Shown: positions 18,732 through 27,553, counted from the first letter of the stretch. The stretch is 64,000 nucleotides of DNA from Herbinix hemicellulosilytica (GCF_002904165.1 NZ_CVTD020000016.1:1-64000); one strand, 5' to 3'. Notes: generated from the sequence alone by a model not told the origin. A program made the numbers and translations.

Positions 18732-20858
18732 CTATTCCTCCACTGCATTAAAGTTTACATACCATACATAAGCTTCATCGGTTCCTCTTAATTTAAACAA
18801 TTCACCGTCTATATACATTCTCACTATGCCTACAGATTCACTTTCTCCTTCAACCGTAAGCTCAAGAGGGAAGTCCGTGACAGTCATAACCTCGTTATAA
18901 ATCTCGGTGCTGTAGCCGTTTTGCTCCAGTTCCAGAATAACTTCGGCTTGATTGTCTCCCACATAATCCAAAGGATTAATATCGCTAATTCTTAACGTTC
19001 CTAAGTATCTTACATTACCGGAATGACCGGTTGAAGGACCTGTTTCAACACTTTCCGGTCCGGTACTAACGCTTACATTAATCTTGGTACCCTGATCAAC
19101 CAGCTCACCGGCTGTAGTATCCTGATAGAATATCTGTCCGGCAGGATATCTTTCCGAAGGCTCTTCACTTACACTTCCGAGAGCCAAACCGGCATTGGCA
19201 AGTAAGGTCCTTGCTTCATCAACAGTCTTTCCGATAAGATCGGGAACTGCCGCCTGTTTAACTTCGGGACCTGCGCTGATATATACTGTTATGGTATCTC
19301 CTTCTTTTACCACTGATTCCTTCGGCGGATCGGTAGAAATAACTTTTCCTGCCTGTATCTCGTTGCTGTTCATAGTTTCAAACTTGACCTTAAGCCCTAC
19401 TTCGGCAAGTTTTTGCTCAGCCTGTTCTTTGGTCAAACCATATACATAAGGTATCACAAAAGATTCAGGCCCTACACTTACATACAGGATTACTTCTGAC
19501 CCCACAGGGAAATCCGTATCCGGATTAGGATATTGCCTTACGACAAAACCGGGTTCTTCTGTTGAATATTCTTCTTCAGATCTTACTAAAGCAGTCGGGT
19601 CTTTTGCTTCAATAGTAGCCTTGGCATCCTCATACTTAAGCCCTTTAACATTAGGAACTTTATATGTTTCAATTGCCTGAGTAGGCTCCGGTGTCGGAGT
19701 TAGTTCTTCAGTAGGTTCGGGAGTAGGTGTCTCCGTAACTATCGGATCTGTATTGGGATTTTCTTCTTTCCTAGGCAGGATAAAACGAGCGACAATATAA
19801 AATATTGCTATTGTCACAATCACTATAGTAACTATCGTAATTACCGAAAAGATTTTATCAACCTTTTCATCCATGGCTTCCAGATCATCGTCGTCATCGT
19901 CAATTGCCTTATCATCTTTCCTGTTGTGAAGATTGTCTGTAGAGTAAACACCGTTCTTTATTCTTCCCAGATCATTCGAAATATTGATAGTCGGAGAATC
20001 ATTGGCCACAAAGGCAGGAATCTGGACAAAATCCCCGTCAGGATTGGTTAGTGCCCTCTTTAAATCGGCAATTAACTCAGAGGCAGAGTGATATCTTCTC
20101 TCAGGTCTTTTTTGCATACACTTTTGAACTATTTTATCCAAACTAACCGGAATATTTTCATCCAGTTCTCTTAAAGGTATGGGTTCCTGCTGTAAATGGG
20201 ACAAAGCTACCGATACGGTATTGTCTCCAGCAAACGGTACCTGTCCTGAAAGCATTTCATATAATGTTACTCCAAGAGAGTAGATATCACTTTTCTCATC
20301 ACTATAACCGCCCCTGGCCTGTTCAGGGGATAAATAATGAACAGATCCCATGGCATTTGATGTAATTGTATTGGAATTGGAAGCCTTGGCTATACCAAAA
20401 TCGGTTACTTTTACTTTTCCGTCTTTGGATATAATAATATTCTGGGGTTTTATATCCCTGTGAATAATATTATTGTCATGGGCTGCTTCCATACCCTGGG
20501 CAATCTGTATGGCTATACCAACGGCTTCTTTAATATCAAGCTTTCCTTTTCTTTCGATAAACCGCTTTAAGGTAATTCCTTCTATAAACTCCATAACAAT
20601 ATAATGTAAGCCGTTTTCATTGCCGACATCATAAACATTAACGATATTGGGATGGGATAAGCCGGCAGCCGATTGAGCCTCACCTATAAACTTATTTACA
20701 AAGCTTGTGTCGCTGGCATATTCCGGTTTTAACACCTTAATCGCAACAAAACGGTTCAGCCGCTGGTCTTTTGCCTTATAAACATCGGCCATGCCGCCTG
20801 AACCGACAATATCAATTATTTCATACCGATCGCTTATATACATACCGGGTTTTAACAT
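18732..20858 (-). CDS. prkC: Serine/threonine protein kinase PrkC with PASTA domains
   Basis: Membrane Hanks-type kinase that senses peptidoglycan fragments or lipid II through PASTA domains and phosphorylates cell-wall and translation proteins. In the 708-residue product the kinase domain spans about 10-270: GSGGMADVY loop, catalytic Lys near 41, HRDIKPQN near 133-140, DFG near 153-155. An acidic juxtamembrane stretch is followed by a membrane segment at about 337-359, a Thr/Pro/Glu linker, and three PASTA domains between about 399 and 603. A further C-terminal domain of about 100 residues (from NVRYLGTLRISDI) is of a type I do not recognise. It lies 17 nt after stp, the cognate phosphatase. 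Confidence 0.96.
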   Translation of the reverse strand: MLKPGMYISDRYEIIDIVGSGGMADVYKAKDQRLNRFVAIKVLKPEYASDTSFVNKFIGEAQSAAGLSHPNIVNVYDVGNENGLHYIVMEFIEGITLKRFIERKGKLDIKEAVGIAIQIAQGMEAAHDNNIIHRDIKPQNIIISKDGKVKVTDFGIAKASNSNTITSNAMGSVHYLSPEQARGGYSDEKSDIYSLGVTLYEMLSGQVPFAGDNTVSVALSHLQQEPIPLRELDENIPVSLDKIVQKCMQKRPERRYHSASELIADLKRALTNPDGDFVQIPAFVANDSPTINISNDLGRIKNGVYSTDNLHNRKDDKAIDDDDDDLEAMDEKVDKIFSVITIVTIVIVTIAIFYIVARFILPRKEENPNTDPIVTETPTPEPTEELTPTPEPTQAIETYKVPNVKGLKYEDAKATIEAKDPTALVRSEEEYSTEEPGFVVRQYPNPDTDFPVGSEVILYVSVGPESFVIPYVYGLTKEQAEQKLAEVGLKVKFETMNSNEIQAGKVISTDPPKESVVKEGDTITVYISAGPEVKQAAVPDLIGKTVDEARTLLANAGLALGSVSEEPSERYPAGQIFYQDTTAGELVDQGTKINVSVSTGPESVETGPSTGHSGNVRYLGTLRISDINPLDYVGDNQAEVILELEQNGYSTEIYNEVMTVTDFPLELTVEGESESVGIVRMYIDGELFKLRGTDEAYVWYVNFNAVEE

Positions 20859-20875
20859 TATCTTTCACCTCTTTT

Positions 20876-21598
20876 TCATACTTTAATAACGATGACTGCT
20901 ATATTATCTCTCCCCCCGTACTGATTGGCTGTTTTTACCAATGTTTCGGCAGCAGTCTTAGGGTCGTCTGCATTTTCCCTGATAATCTTTTCTATATATT
21001 CGTCTTCCAGCATATTGGTAAGACCATCAGAGCACATCAAAACAATATCCCCTTCTGCAAGTTCCACTTCAAAGAAATCCGGTTGGGCTTTTTCATTGAC
21101 ACCAAGCGCTCTTGTTATTATGTTCTTATTCGGGTGAACTCTGGCTTCATCCCTGTTTAATTCACCCGTTTTTACCATGGCTTGGACCAGGCTGTGATCT
21201 TCTGTTATCTGCCTTATTTCTTTGCCGATAACATAAAGCCTGCTGTCCCCTATGTTTGCAACATACATTTCTTTACCGCATATTGTAGCAACTACAAATG
21301 TGGTCCCCATTCCTTCCAATTCTTCCTGTTGCTTTGACTTTGTATAGAGAGCTTCGTTAGTAGCCCTGATGGCTTCTTCCATAAGTGCTATCGGGGATGT
21401 TATATTGCTTTCTTTTATAAATTGCGTAAAAAATTCAACGCAGAACCTTGAAGCATAATCACCGGCTTTATGCCCTCCCATCCCATCGGCTACAATAAAA
21501 AGGTTCGGTAAATTGCCGATAGGATTTGTCTCGCAAAAGACATAATCCTGGTTTATCCTTCGTTTTTCTCCTATATCCGTGATAGAAAATGCTTTCAA
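20876..21598 (-). CDS. stp: PP2C-family protein phosphatase Stp/PrpC
   Basis: Metal-dependent Ser/Thr phosphatase that reverses PrkC phosphorylation. The 240-residue protein has the PP2C motifs TDIGEKRRINQD, VADGMGGHKAGDYAS, NIGDSRLYV, TEDHSLVQ and CSDGLTNML, with the metal-binding Asp residues in place. The reading frame is open to 21667, but a GGAGGTG site lies 7 nt before a TTG at 21598. The start MKAFSITDIG agrees with the family N-terminus, so TTG is used. An IS3-family element lies directly upstream, between this gene and rlmN. Confidence 0.95.
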   Translation of the reverse strand: MKAFSITDIGEKRRINQDYVFCETNPIGNLPNLFIVADGMGGHKAGDYASRFCVEFFTQFIKESNITSPIALMEEAIRATNEALYTKSKQQEELEGMGTTFVVATICGKEMYVANIGDSRLYVIGKEIRQITEDHSLVQAMVKTGELNRDEARVHPNKNIITRALGVNEKAQPDFFEVELAEGDIVLMCSDGLTNMLEDEYIEKIIRENADDPKTAAETLVKTANQYGGRDNIAVIVIKV

Positions 21599-21744
21599 GC
21601 CTGCACCTCCTCGTCCATCCCAAAACATTTGGAATTTGGCAGGTGCTATAATGCCCCCCATTGTCAAGACAATTTTTCAGCTTTTCTAAGTTAGATTCTC
21701 CTTTCTTTAAATTTCTATATTTTACATTTATTTACTATGTCTGA

Positions 21745-21792
21745 GGATGTCAAGGGCGAGCGTAAGCGAGTTCATCTTGACCCTTGACATCC
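21745..21792. repeat. 12-bp perfect inverted repeat upstream of stp
   Basis: GGATGTCAAGGG (21745-21756) and its exact complement CCCTTGACATCC (21781-21792) flank a 24-nt GC-richer loop. It lies between the stp start and the transposase genes. It is neither preceded nor followed by a long T run. It may belong to the insertion element or be an older palindromic repeat. Confidence 0.6.
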
Positions 21793-21816
21793 AATACACA
21801 TACATCATTTTTCTTT

Positions 21817-21838
21817 CCGGTCTGTCATGACAGACCGG
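21817..21838. repeat. 22-bp perfect palindrome next to the IS element
   Basis: A fully self-complementary sequence, CCGGTCTGTCA joined to its exact complement, occupies 21817-21838. About 25 bp further a second hairpin TTGGGGC/GCCCCAA with a 3-nt loop lies at 21862-21878, just past the transposase stop codon. Neither has a proper T tract. These GC-rich palindromes contrast with the AT-rich surroundings and may be part of the IS end or a target hairpin. Confidence 0.6.
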
Positions 21839-21882
21839 CTGCCTTCCGGCGAGGACGGGGTTTGGGGCAGAGCCCCAAGGTT

Positions 21883-22830
21883 TTATACGACTGCCTGAAA
21901 CTGTTTGTAAACCCCGAAATAATACTCTGCTGGCGTTTTGTAGTCTAACGACTGATGAGGTCTCCGGTTGTTATAATATTCAACATAATCCCTGGTAATC
22001 TGCCGGAGTTGGTGCCCTGTTTCGCAATCCTCAAGATAAAGCTTTTCCCACTTGTAAGATCGAAAGAAGCGCTCTATCCTTTGGTTATCCAGTGCTCTTC
22101 CTTTCCCATCCATTGAAATTTTTATATTGTTACTTTTTAGTAAGTTTATGTAATCATCACTGGTAAACTGTGAACCTTGGTCACTGTTCATAATTTCAGG
22201 TTTCCCGTACCGTTTGATCGCCTTTTTTATTGCCTCTAATACAAATGTCCTTTCCAAAGTATTTGATAACTCAAATCCAACAATATACCGGGAATACCAG
22301 TCTATAATGGCTACCATGTACATAAAACCACGTTTCATCCGGCAGTATGTTATGTCTATAGACCATACCTGGTTTGGATGATCAATATTCAAGCCTCTCA
22401 GCAAATACGGATACAAATACTTGCCATGCAGACGTTTGCTAAGATTAGGTCCAGGACAGAAACCATGGATCCCCATTTCCCTCATGTAACGCCGGGTTCG
22501 CTTTCGATTGATATGAATGTGATAATCCCGGTTCAGGATATTCGTCATCCTGCGGTAGCCATACTCCGGATGAGCCGTGTAAATCTCATCAATAATACGC
22601 TTAATCAGGTATTCCTCATCATTTACTGGAACCGGCTTGTAGTAAAGGCTTGTACGGTTAATTCCCAACAGTTCGGCTTGCTTTGTGATGCTCAGTTTCT
22701 TTTCTTCTCTGTCAATCATCTTCATGCGGTCTTCACGGGACTTAGAGTCGGCCAGATTTTTTTTTAAGCCAGGCAACCTCATATGAAAGTTGTCCAATTT
22801 GCTTAAACAGTTCGTCCTTCTCCTTTTCAT
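21883..22830 (-). CDS. IS3-family transposase OrfB (DDE integrase)
   Basis: Catalytic half of an IS3-type transposase, normally made as an OrfAB fusion by -1 frameshifting. The frame encodes 315 residues including a leader that overlaps orfA. The HTH_21-like region (HPEYGYRRMTNIL) precedes the rve integrase core with catalytic Asp in VWSIDITY, Asp in NSDQGSQFTS and Glu in QRIERFFRSYKWE, so the DDE triad is complete. The C-terminal YNNRRPHQSLDYKTPAEYY is also typical. The first residues up to about the A9 run (22757-22765) are probably not translated separately but joined to OrfA by slippage. Confidence 0.92.
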   Translation of the reverse strand: MKRRRTNCLSKLDNFHMRLPGLKKNLADSKSREDRMKMIDREEKKLSITKQAELLGINRTSLYYKPVPVNDEEYLIKRIIDEIYTAHPEYGYRRMTNILNRDYHIHINRKRTRRYMREMGIHGFCPGPNLSKRLHGKYLYPYLLRGLNIDHPNQVWSIDITYCRMKRGFMYMVAIIDWYSRYIVGFELSNTLERTFVLEAIKKAIKRYGKPEIMNSDQGSQFTSDDYINLLKSNNIKISMDGKGRALDNQRIERFFRSYKWEKLYLEDCETGHQLRQITRDYVEYYNNRRPHQSLDYKTPAEYYFGVYKQFQAVV

Positions 22831-23035
22831 ACGACTGTTTGACCTTCTCTACTTCATCAGTTTCCTTGCTGAAAACTCTGCCTGCATTGCTTATGAATTC
22901 TGCCTTCCAGCGACTTAGCTGGTTCGGATGTATTTCATATTCGGCAGCAATCTCATTCAGCGTTCTTTCTTCCCTTAAGACCTCAATCACTATTTTTGCT
23001 TTTTCTTCCGGTGTAAAATTTCTTCTCTTTTCCAT
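22742..23035 (-). CDS. IS3-family transposase OrfA (HTH)
   Basis: The 97-residue DNA-binding half of the IS3 transposase. It has a HTH_Tnp_1-type helix-turn-helix (NFTPEEKAKIVIEVL, EIHPNQLSRWKAEF) followed by a leucine-zipper-like coiled coil. It ends in Trp-Leu-Lys-Lys-Lys, encoded by the A9 tract where a -1 shift would continue into orfB. Its upstream side is only about 115 nt from the rlmN stop codon. Confidence 0.9.
   Translation of the reverse strand: MEKRRNFTPEEKAKIVIEVLREERTLNEIAAEYEIHPNQLSRWKAEFISNAGRVFSKETDEVEKVKQSYEKEKDELFKQIGQLSYEVAWLKKKSGRL
22757..22765 (-). other. A9 slippery sequence for OrfA-OrfB frameshift
   Basis: Nine consecutive A on the minus strand lie in the overlap of orfA and orfB. 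Frame 0 reads CTT AAA AAA AAA TCT and the -1 frame reads TTA AAA AAA AAT CTG, so a -1 slip joins the two proteins as known for IS3-family elements. Confidence 0.75.
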
Positions 23036-23151
23036 AGTTCCATTCTAACTTATTTTGGCCGTTTTGTCTGTCTTAATTTCTGGTATCATTATATGCACCC
23101 TATCTTATCAGGTTTAAAACAAAGATATGGGATACAACTAACCGCAACAAT

Positions 23152-24192
23152 TTATTTGCTACACCTGTCCATATAGCTCTTTCTAAGCTGCCCGCAGGCA
23201 GCATTTATGTCCGAGCCCATTTCTCTTCTAATAGTAACATTTATTCTATTTTTTTCAAGTATATTTTTGAATTTTTGTACTCTGGCATTAGCCGACCTTA
23301 CATAATTTCTTTCTTTTATAGGATTAACAGGTATTAAATTAACATGGCAATTATAGCCTTGAAGAAGTTGTGCCAATTCTTTAGCATGCTCTTCTTCATC
23401 ATTGACTGACTGCACAAGGCTGTATTCAAAGGTCAGCCTTCTTCCTGTTCTTTCATAATAATATATAAAGGCATCCATTACCTCCGAAAGCTTGTACTTT
23501 CTGGCTATCGGCATAAGTTTCTGCCTTAATTCATCATTGGGGGCATGAAGTGACAATGCCAAAGTAACCGGAAGGCCTTCTTCAGCCAGGCACCTTATTT
23601 TATCGGGTATACCGCAGGTAGATACGGTAATATTTCTGGCACTTAAATTAAGGCCGTTTTTGTCACTTACAATACGGATAAAACGTACCAGGTTATCATA
23701 ATTGTCCAAAGGTTCTCCCGTTCCCATTACCACCACATTGCTGACCCTCTCACCGCTCATAACCTGTATCCTGTATACCTGGTCAAGCATTTCCGATGCA
23801 GACAGGTCCCTTTCTTTTCCACCTATGGTTGAAGCACAGAAAGTGCACCCCATGCTGCACCCTACCTGGGATGAAATACATACACTGTTGCCGTGGCGGT
23901 ATTTCATAAGGACACTTTCAATAACAGCATTATCACTGAGCCTGAATAAGTACTTAACAGTCCCGTCCTTTTCAGATACAAGACTGTCAACCGCCTTAAG
24001 CACAGTTAACGGATAGTTTTCACTCAGTAATTGCCTTAAATCTTTTGGCAAATTTGTCATTTCATCATATGACGCAGCCAGCTTACAGTGCATCCAGTCA
24101 TAAAGCTGCTTGGCCCTGAATGCCGGCTGATTTAGTTTCTTCATTTCTTCCGTTAATTCATCAATATATAAGGATTTTATATCCATAACCAT
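23152..24192 (-). CDS. rlmN: 23S rRNA (adenine-2503-C2)/tRNA methyltransferase RlmN
   Basis: Radical-SAM enzyme that methylates C2 of A2503 in 23S rRNA and A37 of some tRNAs. The 346-residue product has the cluster motif CSMGCTFCAS (CxxxCxxC), VVMGTGEPLDNY, STCGI, LALSLHAPNDELR and a C-terminal Cys in NAACGQLR. This Cys and the one in STCGI-type positions are needed for the dual-methyl mechanism. Start ATG with AAAGGAA upstream, 9 nt after rsmB. The IS element begins within about 65-115 nt of its stop codon. Confidence 0.96.
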   Translation of the reverse strand: MVMDIKSLYIDELTEEMKKLNQPAFRAKQLYDWMHCKLAASYDEMTNLPKDLRQLLSENYPLTVLKAVDSLVSEKDGTVKYLFRLSDNAVIESVLMKYRHGNSVCISSQVGCSMGCTFCASTIGGKERDLSASEMLDQVYRIQVMSGERVSNVVVMGTGEPLDNYDNLVRFIRIVSDKNGLNLSARNITVSTCGIPDKIRCLAEEGLPVTLALSLHAPNDELRQKLMPIARKYKLSEVMDAFIYYYERTGRRLTFEYSLVQSVNDEEEHAKELAQLLQGYNCHVNLIPVNPIKERNYVRSANARVQKFKNILEKNRINVTIRREMGSDINAACGQLRKSYMDRCSK

Positions 24193-24201
24193 CGTATTCC
24201 T

Positions 24202-25563
24202 TTAACAAAGCGTCTGTTTCGTTTTTCTTAACCTGCATATAAAAAATCCGTCAGTCGGATGAACTCCCTGTAAAAGCTGCAGATATCCATTTTTGGTAGT
24301 ATCTGAGTGTAATTCTTCAGGCAAAAAGTCGTTTATATTTTCTGCTTCGAAATCTTTATGGTTTCTCAAAAACCAGTCCATGTTGTCTATGTTTTCCCGT
24401 CGGTCAACCGTACAGGTAGAATAAATCAATACTCCTCCCGGCTTTACATACCGACATACAACATCCAGAATTTCTCTTTGTAATGTTACAAGTTCTTTTT
24501 GTTGATTTTGTGTCAGTTTATACTTTATATCATATTTCTTACCTAAAACCCCCAATCCGCTGCATGGAAGATCCGCAATCACAATATCGGCCTTTCCTAC
24601 TATATCCGGATCAAGTACCCTTGCATCCCAGACCTTTGTTTCTATATTATTTAATCCCATGCGGCGGATATTCTCATTAATAAGTCCCACCTTATATTCG
24701 GTCAGATCCCTGGCAGAAACAAGTGCGGCATTTTCCGCTAAATGAAGGCTTTTTCCGCCCGGTGCCGCGCAAACATCAACCACAAAATCGTCATTTTTTG
24801 CACCGGCTATTTTACCGACCAGCATGGAACTGGCATCCTGTATTGTAAAAAGCCCCTTTTTAAATGTATCAAGCCCTTCCAAATAATCAAAGTCTTTAAT
24901 TATAAATGCTTCTTTAAGGTAAGGATGCTCTGCTGCTGTTACCCCTTCATTGCTCAGTAATTTTTTTAACTCATCTGGAGTAGCTTTTTTAATATTGCAG
25001 CGAATAGTAATATCCTTTTCCCTTAAAGAAGCTATAAGCATAGTCTCTACCTGTTCAGGTTTATATTGCTTTAAAAGCATATCGGCTATCCATTGCGGCA
25101 CCGAATACATTATGCTTAAATAATAGCCAAAATTTTTATCCTTGTCGGGAAATCTAATATCATCTTTACGCCTTGCTATAGTTCTTAAATTGGCGTTAAC
25201 AAATCCCGACAATCCTGCAAACCCCCGCCTTTTTGCCAGTTTTACGGCTTCATTACATACGGCAGATGCAGGAATCTTATCCATATACATAAGCTGATAA
25301 GTACTAAGCCTTAAAAGGTTTCTTATAAGGGGCTTCATTTTTCTTACCGGCACGGAAGAAAACTGTTCGATTATATAGTCCAATGTTATATAATGCTTTA
25401 CGGTTCCTGCAAAAAGCCTTGATATAAAAGCCCTTTCATGTTTTGGCCTGTCCTGGTATCTTTTTAATGTATTATTTAAAACAGCATGGCTGAACTGATC
25501 GCCTTCAATTACTTCAAGAAGCATATCAAGCACTATTTCCCGTTCGTTTTTATGGTCAGTCAC
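24202..25563 (-). CDS. rsmB: 16S rRNA (cytosine-967-C5) methyltransferase RsmB
   Basis: SAM-dependent m5C methyltransferase with an N-terminal NusB-like RNA-binding domain (about 1-140; HAVLNNTLKRY, ERAFISRLFAGTVK) and a C-terminal Rossmann domain. Motifs: VDVCAAPGGKSLHLAE, DLPCSGLGVLG (PCxG) and IYSTCTVDRREN carrying the catalytic Cys. The length of 453 residues is usual. The start is a GTG with GGAGG seven nt upstream, lying within the last codons of the metallopeptidase gene (8-nt overlap), implying translational coupling. Confidence 0.95.
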   Translation of the reverse strand: MTDHKNEREIVLDMLLEVIEGDQFSHAVLNNTLKRYQDRPKHERAFISRLFAGTVKHYITLDYIIEQFSSVPVRKMKPLIRNLLRLSTYQLMYMDKIPASAVCNEAVKLAKRRGFAGLSGFVNANLRTIARRKDDIRFPDKDKNFGYYLSIMYSVPQWIADMLLKQYKPEQVETMLIASLREKDITIRCNIKKATPDELKKLLSNEGVTAAEHPYLKEAFIIKDFDYLEGLDTFKKGLFTIQDASSMLVGKIAGAKNDDFVVDVCAAPGGKSLHLAENAALVSARDLTEYKVGLINENIRRMGLNNIETKVWDARVLDPDIVGKADIVIADLPCSGLGVLGKKYDIKYKLTQNQQKELVTLQREILDVVCRYVKPGGVLIYSTCTVDRRENIDNMDWFLRNHKDFEAENINDFLPEELHSDTTKNGYLQLLQGVHPTDGFFICRLRKTKQTLC

Positions 25564-26260
25564 GACGTCTTCCTCCGCCGAATAAAATAATAAGCCTCAA
25601 TAACTGCAGGATCGATGTGGCTGCCGCTGCCACATAGGTCAAAGCGGCTGCGCTTAAAACCTTCTTTGAATAATTTATTTCCTCACCGTGTAAAATTCCT
25701 GTTTCCCCAAGCCTCTGAATTGCCCTTCTTGAAGCGTTAAATTCCACAGGTAAAGTAACCAGTTGAAACAATACCGCCGTAGAAAACAGAATAATGCCCA
25801 GATTTATCAGTGTCTGTGATCCGGCAAGGAGCAGTCCGATCAAAATTAAAGGCCATGCGATAGCAGCTCCGAAATTTACTATCGGAACCAATGTATTTCT
25901 GAACATCAAAGGGATGTATGAATTTTGATGCTGTATGGCATGACCGCATTCATGGGCAGCCACACCGATAGCCGCTATGGAACTGCTGTCGTATACGGAA
26001 TCGGAAAGTCTTAATACTTTTCTTCTCGGATCGTAATGATCGGTCAGGTGTCCGCTTATGCGTTCAATCTGTACGTCAAAGATGCCTGCCCGGTGAAGGA
26101 TTCTTTGAGCCGCTTCGGCTCCGGTCATTCCGGAAATACTTCTTACCCTGGAGTATTTATCAAAGGTTGACCTTACCTTCGCCTGTGCCGCCAAAGACAA
26201 GACCACTCCGATCAGCACCAATATATATGTCGGGTCAAAATAATAAAAAGGATATCCCAT
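25556..26260 (-). CDS. YugP-like membrane zinc metallopeptidase
   Basis: Member of the neutral zinc metallopeptidase family related to Bacillus YugP (Zn_peptidase_2). The 234-residue protein has an N-terminal membrane segment, the metal-binding motif AAHECGHAIQH near residues 115-125 (HExxH type), two further membrane segments (NFGAAIAWPLILIGLLL and NLGIILFSTAVLF), and a conserved EFNASRRAIQRL with a likely third ligand Glu. The substrate is unknown. Start ATG with GAGGTG five nt upstream. It lies between fmt and rsmB, an arrangement common in clostridia. Confidence 0.88.
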   Translation of the reverse strand: MGYPFYYFDPTYILVLIGVVLSLAAQAKVRSTFDKYSRVRSISGMTGAEAAQRILHRAGIFDVQIERISGHLTDHYDPRRKVLRLSDSVYDSSSIAAIGVAAHECGHAIQHQNSYIPLMFRNTLVPIVNFGAAIAWPLILIGLLLAGSQTLINLGIILFSTAVLFQLVTLPVEFNASRRAIQRLGETGILHGEEINYSKKVLSAAALTYVAAAATSILQLLRLIILFGGGRRRD

Positions 26261-26341
26261 AAGATCACCTCTTTCAAATATCTTGTTTCATTAGAAAAAA
26301 TTATATTCAATATGATAAATTTATGACTAATTTATGATAAG

Positions 26342-27271
26342 TTATCCGAGAACAATTCCTTTTTCTATTTTGTATCCTCTTAAAAATTCGTCTGCGGATA
26401 ATCTCTTTTTCCCTTCCAGCTGAAGTTCCAGAATTTCAAGTGCATCTTTTCCGGTCATGACGACTATGGAATCTTTGTTTACTTCCACCACTTCTCCGGG
26501 TTTTGCGCCGGCTGAATATTCCTTTACTTTTGCTTTCCAAAGTTTTAAGGTTTTGCCGTTAAGTTTCGTATAAGCACTGGGCCATGGGTTAAGCCCCCTG
26601 ATTAATCGTTCAATATACACAGCCGGTTTTGTAAAATCAATATTTCCCATTTCCTTGTCCAGCATTTTTGCATAAGTAGCCTGTGAGTCATCCTGAGGAA
26701 CTCTTATAGCCGTTCCTTCTTTTATCTGCTCCAAAGCTTTAACCAGCAGTTTTGCACCCAAAACAGCCAGCTTGTCATGAAGGCTTCCCCCGGTTTCATC
26801 ATCACTAATCTGAATCTTTTCCTGCAAAATCATATCGCCAGTATCCAGTCCCACATCCATATGCATAATGGTAACACCGGTTTCTTTCTCTCCGTTTATA
26901 ATAGCCGCCTGTATCGGTGCCGCTCCACGATATTTGGGAAGCAACGACGCGTGGACATTTATACAGCCGTAAGGAGGTATATCCAAAATATCCTTAGGTA
27001 AAATCTGGCCAAAAGCCGCCACTACTATTACATCCGGCTTTAAATCCTTTACCTTTTGAATAAATTCCGGATCTTTAACCTTAACAGGCTGATAAACAGG
27101 AAGATTAAGTTCAAGGGCCGCTTCCTTGACTTCCGGAAAGCATAATTTTCCCCCTCTTCCTTTGGCTTTGTCGGGTTGAGTGACAACTCCTACGACTTCA
27201 TGACCGGCTTTTACTATTTCCCGTAAGGTATTTACCGCAAAATCCGGTGTACCCATAAATATAACCTTCAT
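26342..27271 (-). CDS. fmt: Methionyl-tRNA formyltransferase
   Basis: Transfers the formyl group of 10-formyl-tetrahydrofolate to initiator Met-tRNA. The 309-residue protein begins KVIFMGTPDFAVNTLREI and has the catalytic and folate motif NVHASLLPKYRGAAPIQAAI with Asn/His, plus DVGLDTGDM (catalytic Asp) and the small C-terminal tRNA-binding domain. It lies downstream of def, its partner for later deformylation, after a 282-nt AT-rich gap. Confidence 0.97.
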   Translation of the reverse strand: MKVIFMGTPDFAVNTLREIVKAGHEVVGVVTQPDKAKGRGGKLCFPEVKEAALELNLPVYQPVKVKDPEFIQKVKDLKPDVIVVAAFGQILPKDILDIPPYGCINVHASLLPKYRGAAPIQAAIINGEKETGVTIMHMDVGLDTGDMILQEKIQISDDETGGSLHDKLAVLGAKLLVKALEQIKEGTAIRVPQDDSQATYAKMLDKEMGNIDFTKPAVYIERLIRGLNPWPSAYTKLNGKTLKLWKAKVKEYSAGAKPGEVVEVNKDSIVVMTGKDALEILELQLEGKKRLSADEFLRGYKIEKGIVLG

Positions 27272-27340
27272 GCCGCTTTTTCCTTTCTTCTTTCAATGAT
27301 AGCTATTATTTATCCGTCAATTAATCATTACTTATATAAT

Positions 27341-27371
27341 ATTATAATGGTTATAAAGCTAACATTTGCAA
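27341..27371 (-). promoter_or_regulatory. Possible promoter of fmt
   Basis: On the minus strand TTGCAA (27366-27371) and a perfect TATAAT (27341-27346) are separated by 19 nt, about 70 nt upstream of fmt in the def-fmt gap. The spacer is long, so the call is tentative. The gap holds no other recognisable feature. Confidence 0.3.
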
Positions 27372-27553
27372 GTAATTTTAAGAAATCTAATAAACGATGA
27401 ATAAGCAAAAATATTTACTGTCGTTATAAAATCACCAAAATAATATACCTGTTAATTATTATAACTGCAAACACACAGCAAAATCTACATTTTCATCAAA
27501 TTTTAAGAAAACTTTATATCTTACTTAACAGACATGACCATATCTATATCCGA

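Larger units (their letters stand above)
21640..23088 (-). mobile_element. IS3-family insertion sequence (ends not resolved)
   Basis: Two overlapping transposase frames (orfA and orfB) with an A9 slippery run in the overlap define an IS3-family element of about 1.3-1.45 kb. The orfA side probably ends near TGATACC at 23082-23088 on the minus strand. The orfB side lies somewhere between about 21640 and 21880; I could not match terminal inverted repeats by eye, so the limits are approximate. Both transposase frames look intact, so the element may be active. Confidence 0.7.

Noticed and set aside
21811-21840. Left terminal inverted repeat of the IS3 element at the GACAGAC motif
   Set aside because: Only a 7-bp match to the orfA-side end at the wrong offset; the IS end stays unresolved.
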